Below are positions 57,201 through 64,000 of a stretch of 64,000 nucleotides of DNA, piece after piece. The position numbers were made by a program, and so were the translations under genes. The stretch is taken from contig NW_026917265.1 of the NCBI RefSeq assembly GCF_035046485.1, forward strand, positions 42,614 through 106,613. Reading direction: 5' to 3'. The stretch's first letter is position 1. The number at the start of each line of letters is the position of its first letter. The notes under the pieces were generated by a model. The model ran no database searches, was not told where the DNA came from, and saw only the letters and a list, made by a program, of their open reading frames with translations. The DNA is from Aedes albopictus (taxonomy: Eukaryota > Arthropoda > Insecta > Diptera > Culicidae).

Positions 57201-58206
57201 GCGAGTTTTTCTTTAACATACCACACAGGTTATCATTAAACTTAAAGAAGTTTTCATAGTATCGTTTTTCGACAACCATTGAGGTTACAATGGGTATCAT
57301 AAATGTTACAGTTTTGAATCATTTCCATTATTGCTTAAAGGAATCAAAATTTCCATTGGGAATAACTGCTGACGTCTACTGGCTTCGCTGGCTGTCTGTT
57401 TCAATCTGACAACCAGATTGAAAACTCCCGTTAGGTGGATCAACCAATCGTTCGGCTCTTTTTGTCGGGGATCCCCTTTGCGGGAAGATTGATAGCCGTT
57501 TGGTCCCGCTCCCTATTCCCCGGGGTTCGCACTTCTTCAATGAACTGCTCAGGCTACTCTTCCCACCAGGCGAGCATGGATGGGACCTTCTTCGCCAAGG
57601 ATCGAACTTTTCAATTGAATTATGACTGTTTGCGGTGCTAGGAGAAGGGCGCTCAGCTCGGAATGTTTTTATTTCACGTCGAATCACGAGAGTAGACGAT
57701 ATCAAATATTTACGATATATGGGGAAAATTCACCCGGGTAAACATGATAACTTGGCAAATATGTGCGTGTTTGAGCGAACGTTGGCAGTGTGTCAGGTGC
57801 TGCCGTCTGGTATTAGACATGCATCATTTCTGGTCCTGGATGGGATCCTTCACCGTTCCGATCAACGACGACGACGTCAAGAGTTCCAGTCATCAGTGGA
57901 TGTACATTTTAATAAAGCAGTGTTCTGCCTCTTGCCGCCTTGTAGTGATTCCTGGCAGGTGCACCAGTATCGAAAAGCTTTTTCATCAATCGAGATGAGG
58001 TCCTTGTTCGGAAGGAGTTCATCGAAGAAGCGCACCGTTCGAAGGCGGTACGGTGCGGTGGCAATATGCGAGATGGCAAGTTGTTGAGGTATAGATACAT
58101 GGAGTGCCGGCCGGCATCTGTTGCCACTGCTGATGATCTACCATCATCGTCGATGTTTGCGGCGAAAAGTGATTTTTCTCGTGCTCTTCTGTTGGATGAG
58201 AGATGA

Positions 58207-58236
58207 GCTAGGTGGGGAGAGGCTAGGTGGGGAGAG
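58207..58236. repeat. 15-bp tandem duplication, G-rich
   Basis: GCTAGGTGGGGAGAG occurs twice in direct tandem. Confidence 0.9.
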
Positions 58237-58329
58237 GGGTGATACAATCGATATTCGAATCAGTTACAATAGGGGGATGGGAAGGCTTGTGATGGAAATC
58301 GATAGGACTGGATGCAAATCGGGTAAAAA

Positions 58330-58970
58330 GCATGAAATGGCTCAATTTTCCAGTGTTTTGTAATAAATACCATATAGGTTATCATCTGGATCATATGTAT
58401 AATAGTGAAAGTGTATTTCTCAGAGTGCTCTATCAGTAAACAAACCTGAACGTGTCTTTGAATAACTGTAAATTATAGCAAAAATTGAAAGTGTATCTTC
58501 CGGGTTAAAAATGTAATAGTTTTGAATCGTCTATTGCTGTTACATATAAAATGATTCTGCCCACTTCTACTGGTTTCAGTAAGATGTATGAGAAAAGTTG
58601 CAAATTGAAAAAAAAAATCAGAAATGGTTGAATTTTCTAGTTTTCTCGTAAAAACTATACAGGTTATTATATGGAGTATATAAAAAAGGGAGGGTTCATG
58701 TCTCAGATTGCTTTATCGTCAAACAAATTTGGATGTGTTTTTTCATAAATTTATAATAGACCAATTGTAGCGAATATTTTGGATGATAAACGTAATAGTT
58801 TTAAATCGTTTGTTAATGCCATTCCTGAAGTGTATGAAGTTATGCAAGGAACGAAAGTTACAAATCGATGCTTGAGATGATTCCAACGGCAGCAGAATAT
58901 TCGAATTTTACAGCTTTTGCTTATGCATACCATACAGGTTATCATCCAAATAGTTCTGGTTCATGATACT
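58330..58970 (+). repeat. Degenerate AT-rich repeat, zone 2
   Basis: Three more diverged copies of the 56.5-kb repeat: about 58330-58560, 58613-58820 and 58865-58965. Each has TGAAATGGNTNAATTTTNNAG, followed by an ACNATACAGGTTAT-type segment and, in the first two, a TTTATC/TCTATC and AAACGTAATAGTTTTAAATCG block. They are separated from zone 1 by about 1 kb of GC-richer DNA. Confidence 0.72.
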
Positions 58971-59267
58971 TATTGACATTATTAGGTTGTTTTGGCATTA
59001 TCACAAATACTAGAATTTTTGATAAAATTCTGCTTCCAATTTGACGGTTTTCTATGTAAGACTTTGCGGCTTTAACGTCACCACAAAACGATTTATCTTC
59101 CAATGTGTCATCCAATCCAGCTTATATTTCAAAGAAACTCTTACACCAAAACCATCCAAATCCACATCCCAACAAATTGTTTCACCTCCTTCCGAAAAAA
59201 AAACACTCCGCTCCGGTAGAACGGCTTCCTCCCAAGTGAATCCAACACGCGCCACTTTCTTCCTTTC

Positions 59268-59300
59268 CCACACACACACACACACACACACGCACGCACA
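59268..59300. repeat. CA dinucleotide microsatellite
   Basis: A (CA)n run of about 11 units followed by CGCACGCACA. Confidence 0.95.
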
Positions 59301-59841
59301 ATTCCGATCGATCGATTCCGACCGGTAATCGATTCGTTTGCCCAAATTTGCTCGAATATTGTTTCACAAAGAGGAAAAAAATAATAATATCGACTTCGTC
59401 GGTGTGGCACCATATCATCTTCGAAAGCCTTCCAGGCAGACAGACAAGAGCACACACCGTTCGTTACCGTTGTCGTAGTCGTCGTCGTCGCAATCATATT
59501 CCGGAACGGGTCTTAACGAGGGATTCCTCTTAGGATTGGAGCGGCTCAATGATGCGAATTGAATACCGCGAAGCCACGATGCTCCCCCGGCGCAGTTCCG
59601 ATGCGAGGGAATGGGGGACCACTACTCATGTCATGAGCGTTATAATTTTGTTTGTTGAAGGTATGCATATGCGTACATACGTGAGGCCATATCAAGGGAA
59701 TTCCGGTGGTTTGACAAACAACTGCTGCGGGGGGGGATTTCTGGATGATTTTGTCAGCTTTTCTTCTTGCGAAAATGATACAGGTAATCATTTGGATGAT
59801 GCTCGTGATCGTTTTCGTATTATTCCATTCAGTATTGTCGT

Positions 59842-62800
59842 TGAAAACCTTTCAGGATTCTCGTCCAAATCCTCTCAGGGTTCTCGTCAGAATCCTCTCA
59901 GAATTCTCGTCAGAATTCCCTCAGCATTTACGTCAAAATTCTCTCAGGATTTTCCTCAGAATCTTTTCCTTCCAGAATTCTCGTAAGAATCCCTTCAGGA
60001 TTTTCGTCAGAATTCCTTCAGGATTCTAGTCAGAATCCTTTTAGGGTTCTCAGTCAGAATCCTTTTAAAAATCTTGTCAAAATCCTCTCAGAATTCTCGT
60101 CGGAATCCTATCAGGATTCTTGCAAGAATCCTCTAAGAATATTCACAGGGATCTTAGTCAGAATCCTCTGAGGCTTCCCGTCAAAATGCTCTCAGAATAC
60201 TCGTAAAAATCCTCTCAGGATTCTTCATTCTTCAGCATCCTTCCAGGATAAGGATTCGGAGAAGTATCCTTCCAGAATTCTGGGAAGAATCCTTCCAGGA
60301 TTCTGGGAAGAATCCTTCCAAGATTCTGGGAAGAATCTTTCCAGGACTCTGGGAAGAGTACTTCCAGGATTGTAGGGAGAATCCTTCCAGGATTCAAGGG
60401 AGAATCCTTCATGGGTTATGTGGAGAATCTTTCCAGGATTCTGAGGAGTATCTTTCCAGGATTCTGGTGAGAATCCTTCCAGGATTCTGAGGAGAATCCC
60501 GCCAGGATTCTGGAGAGAATCCTTCCAGGATACTGGGAAGAATCCTTCCAAATTCTGGGGAGAATCCTTCCAGGATTGTGAGGAGTATCCTTTCAGGATT
60601 CTGGGGAGAATCCTTCCAGGATTCTGGCGAGAATCCTTCCAGGATTCTGGGGAGAATCCTTCCAGGATTCTGGGGAGAATCCTTCCAGGATTCTGGGGAG
60701 AATCCTTCCAGGATTCTGGGGAGAATCCTTCCAGGATTCTGGGGAGAATCCTTCCAGGATTCTGGGGAGTATCCTTGGGAGAATCCTTCCAGGATTCTGG
60801 GGAGAATCCTTCCAGGATTCTGGGGAGAATCCTTCCAGGATTCTGGGGAGAATCCTTCCAGGATTCTGGGGAGAATCCTTCCAGGATTCTGGGGAGAATC
60901 CTTCCAGGATTCTGGGGAGAATCCTTCCAGGATTCTGGGGAGAATCCTTCCAGGATTCTGGGGAGAATCCTTCCAGGATTCTGGGGAGAATCCTTCCAGG
61001 ATTCTGGGGAGAATCCTTCCAGGATTCTGGGGAGAATCCTTCCAGGATTCTGGGGAGAATCCTTCCAGGATTCTGGGGAGAATCCTTCCAGGATTCTGGG
61101 GAGAATCCTTCCAGGATTCTGGGGAGAATACTTCCAGGATTCTGGGGAGAATCCTTCCAGGATTCTGGGGAGAATCCTTCCAGGATTCTGGGGAGAATCC
61201 TTCCAGGATTCTGGGGGAGAATCCTTCCAGGATTCTGGGGAGAATCCTTCCAGGATTCTGGGGAGAATCCTTCCAGGATTCTGGGGAGAATCCTTCCAGG
61301 ATTCTGGGGAGAATCCTTCCAGGATTCTGGGGAGAATCCTTCCAGGATTCTGGGGAGAATCCTTCCAGGATTCTGGGGAGAATCCGTCCAGGATTCTGGG
61401 GAGAATCCGTCCAGGATTCTGGGGAGAATCCTTCCAGGATTCTGGGGAGAATCCTTCTAGGATTCTGGGGAGAATCCTTCCAGGATTCCGGGGAGAATCC
61501 TTCCAGGATTCCGGGGAGAACCCTTCCAGGATTCCGGGGAGAATCCTTCCAGGATTCCGGGGAGAATCCTTCCAGGATTCCGGGGAGAATCCTTCCAGGA
61601 TTCCGGGGAGAATCCTTCCAGGATTCCGGGGAGAATCCTTCCAGGATTCCGGGGAGAATCCTTCCAGGATTCCGGGGAGAATCCTTCCAGGATTCCGGGG
61701 AGAATCCTTCCAGGATTCCGGGGAGAATCCTTCCAGGATTCTGGGGAGAATCCTTCCAGGATTCCGGGGAGAATCCTTCCAGGATTCCGGGGAGAATCCT
61801 TCCAGGATTCCGGGGAGAATCCTTCCAGGATTCCGGGGAGAATCCTTCCAGGATTCCGGGGAGAATCCTTCCAGGATTCCGGGGAGAATCCTTCCAGGAT
61901 TCCGGGGAGAATCCTTCCAGGATTCCGGGGAGAATCCTTCCAGGATTCCGGGGAGAATCCTTCCAGGATTCCGGGGAGAATCCTTCCAGGATTCCGGGGA
62001 GAATCCTTCCAGGATTCCGGGGAGAATCCTTCCAGGATTCCGGGGAGAATCCTTCCAGGATTCCGGGGAGAATCCTTCCAGGATTCCGGGGAGAATCCTT
62101 CCAGGATTCCGGGGAGAATCCTTCCAGGATTCCGGGGAGAATCCTTCCAGGATTCCGGGGAGAATCCTTCCAGGATTCCGGGGAGAATCCTTCCAGGATT
62201 CCGGGGAGAATCCTTCCAGGATTCCGGGGAGAATCCTTCCAGGATTCCGGGGAGAATCCTTCCAGGATTCCGGGGAGAATCCTTCCAGGATTCCGGGGAG
62301 AATCCTTCCAGGATTCCGGGGAGAATCCTTCCAGGATTCCGGGGAGAATCCTTCCAGGATTCCGGGGAGAATCCTTCCAGGATTCCGGGGAGAATCCTTC
62401 CAGGATTCCGGGGAGAATCCTTCCAGGATTCCGGGGAGAATCCTTCCAGGATTCCGGGGAGAATTCTTCCAGGATTCCGGGGAGAATCCTTCCAGGATTC
62501 CGGGGAGAATCCTTCCAGGATTCCGGGGAGAATCCTTCCAGGATTCCGGGGAGAATCCTTCCAGGATTCCGGGGAGAATCCTTCCAGGATTCCGGGGAGA
62601 ATCCTTCCAGGATTCCGGGGAGAATCCTTCCAGGATTCCGGGGAGAATCCTTCCAAGATTCCGGGGAGAATCCTTCCAAGATTCCGGGGAGAATCCTTCC
62701 AGGATTCCGGGGAGAATCCTTCCAGGATTCCGGGGAGAATCCTTCCAGGATTCCGGGGAGAATCCTTCCAGGATTCCGGGGAGAATCCTTCCAGGATTCC

Positions 62801-63767
62801 GGGGAGAATCCTTCCAGGATTCCGGGGAGAATCCTTCCAGGATTCCGGGGAGAATCCTTCCAGGATTCCGGGGAGAATCCTTCCAGGATTCCGGGGAGAA
62901 TCCTTCCAGGATTCCGGGGAGAATTTTTCCAGGATTCCGGGGAGAATCCTTCCAGGATTCCGGGGAGAATCCTTCCAGGATTCCGGGGAGAATCCTTCCA
63001 GGATTCCGGGGAGAATCCTTCCAGGATTCCGGGGAGAATCCTTCCAGGATTCCGGGGAGAATCCTTCCAGGATTCCGGGGAGAATCCTTCCAGGATTCCG
63101 GGGAGAATCCTTCCAGGATTCCGGGGAGAATCCTTCCAGGATTCCGGGGAGAATCCTTCCAGGATTCCGGGGAGAATCCTTCCAGGATTCCGGGGAGAAT
63201 CCTTCCAGGATTCCGGGGAGAATCCTTCCAGGATTCCGGGGAGAATCCTTCCAGGATTCCGGGGAGAATCCTTCCAGGATTCCGGGGAGAATCCTTCCAG
63301 GATTCCGGGGAGAATCCTTCCAGGATTCCGGGGAGAATCCTTCCAGGATTCCGGGGAGAATCCTTCCAGGATTCCGGGGAGAATCCTTCCAGGATTCCGG
63401 GGAGAATCCTTCCAGGATTCCGGGGAGAATCCTTCCAGGATTCCGGGGAGAATCCTTCCAGGATTCCGGGGAGAATCCTTCCAGGATTCCGGGGAGAATC
63501 CTTCCAGGATTCCGGGGAGAATCCTTCCAGGATTCCGGGGAGAATCCTTCCAGGATTCCGGGGAGAATCCTTCCAGGATTCCGGGGAGAATCCTTCCAGG
63601 ATTCCGGGGAGAATCCTTCCAGGATTCCGGGGAGAATCCTTCCAGGATTCCGGGGAGAATCCTTCCAGGATTCCGGGGAGAATCCTTCCAGGATTCCGGG
63701 GAGAATCCTTCCAGGATTCCGGGGAGAATCCTTCCAGGATTCCGGAGAGAGTCCTTCCAGGATTCTG
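59842..63767 (+). repeat. Satellite array A10, GGGG linker, TCC centre
   Basis: About 170 units. 59842-60225 is degenerate with CGTC-type linkers, and 60226-60595 is degenerate GGAAG/GGGAG. 60600-61475 is GGGG with AGGATTCTGGGG, interrupted by a short indel near 60770-60780 and one 24-bp unit at about 61210. 61476-63745 is a near-perfect run of about 98 units with AGGATTCCGGGG, carrying only isolated changes (62462, 62656, 62679, 62926). The palindrome here is GAATCCT-TCC-AGGATTC. No stop occurs in most frames on either strand, so 997- to 1200-codon open frames exist on both strands over the same DNA. That overlap, the 23-residue period and the lack of codon bias mark them as non-coding. Confidence 0.98.
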
Positions 63768-64000
63768 ATTCTGATAGTATCTCTGATGCAATTCGGATGC
63801 TTGAGTTGATTCGACTATAGGAATCATCCTTCGTTAACGGTTACAATTGCGAAGTCCTTTTTCTCCATTTCGCCATAAGGACTACCTTAAACCTACCCAT
63901 ATTTTCAATTTCGTCCGGTCTCCCAAAAACCGCATTCCATCGTTTTGCCATATATTTTCCGACCATGGCAAAAATCGATCCATTTCTGCATTTCTCCCAT
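63768..64000. other. Single-copy DNA right of array A10
   Basis: 233 bp with no recognisable gene. Array A10 ends sharply at TTCTGATTCTGATAG. Confidence 0.6.

Larger units (their letters stand above)
55664..59841. other. Single-copy spacer between arrays A9 and A10
   Basis: Holds microsatellites (55916-55950, 59268-59300), a 15-bp tandem duplication (58207-58236), and two zones of a degenerate AT-rich repeat (56531-57300, 58330-58970). GC-richer parts carry overlapping open frames on both strands (55795-56124 +, 57376-57705 -, 57635-58087 +, 59052-59497 -). No domain is recognised, several depend on a GTG start, and none is splice-framed. Confidence 0.5.

Noticed and set aside
57635..58087. 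150-codon frame next to the AT-rich repeats
   Set aside because: Starts at GTG, overlaps other frames, and has no recognised motif.
59750..59790. Second recursive-splice-like site, GATACAGGTAATC
   Set aside because: The pyrimidine tract is separated from the AG by a purine-rich stretch, and the donor half is poor. It also matches the dispersed ACAGGTAAT repeat motif.
60225..63827. 1200-codon open frame on the bottom strand, with 997- and 1080-codon frames on the top strand over the same DNA
   Set aside because: Pure 23-bp satellite read in rotating frames. Both strands are open at once, there is no non-repeat domain, and no splice or promoter context.

Overview
The window looks like a piece of a eukaryotic, most likely insect and probably dipteran (mosquito-like) chromosome. 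There are no operons, ribosome-binding sites or compact genes. It has Drosophila-type splice consensus, a TA-flanked Tc1/mariner-type element, many simple repeats and, above all, tandem satellite DNA. The mosquito assignment is an inference from general appearance, not from a recognised gene.

By my boundaries about 40.7 kb of 64 kb (about 64%) is one family of 23-bp tandem repeats. It lies in ten separate arrays: A1 1251-9488, A2 10955-11984, A3 15111-16060, A4 19421-22839, A5 25141-26354, A6 27951-33274, A7 35302-38525, A8 40672-51890 (interrupted by a transposon), A9 52911-55663 and A10 59842-63767. Each unit is a 19-bp near-perfect palindrome, AGAATCCTCTCAGGATTCT (8-bp arms, 3-base centre), plus a 4-base linker of form GNNG. 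The two N positions define array-specific runs: AG, AA, CA, TG, GT, CT, TC, TT, GC and GG each form homogeneous blocks. The palindromic arms stay largely constant. The non-palindromic centre (CTC versus GAG) gives each array an orientation: A1, A3, A5, A6, A9 and A10 read +, and A2, A4, A7 and A8 read -. A6, A8 and A9 also carry internal segmental duplications or higher-order repeats.

The eleven single-copy stretches between and around the arrays (0.2-4.2 kb each) look intronic or intergenic. The best gene evidence is one 54-nt candidate microexon at 35154-35207 on + (18 codons, open only in phase 0). It has a strong polypyrimidine tract and CAG acceptor, and a GTAAGT donor. Its first bases regenerate a 5' splice site (CAG|GTAAGG), so it resembles Ubx-type recursive-splicing microexons. 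If real, the window lies inside very large introns of an unidentified + strand gene, with more than 35 kb upstream and more than 28 kb downstream. Mobile DNA seen: a 594-bp Tc1/mariner-type non-autonomous element inserted inside array A8 with a TA duplication; a 195-bp element with CACAGTAAAAA ends and a pol III B-box-like core at 39.6 kb; and a possibly related 450-bp element at 14 kb. A degenerate AT-rich repeat fills parts of 56.5-59.0 kb.

The very long open frames in the arrays (up to 1200 codons, on both strands) are a by-product of stop-free 23-bp units read in rotating frames and are not annotated as genes. No other protein-coding gene, rRNA, tRNA or CRISPR array could be supported.
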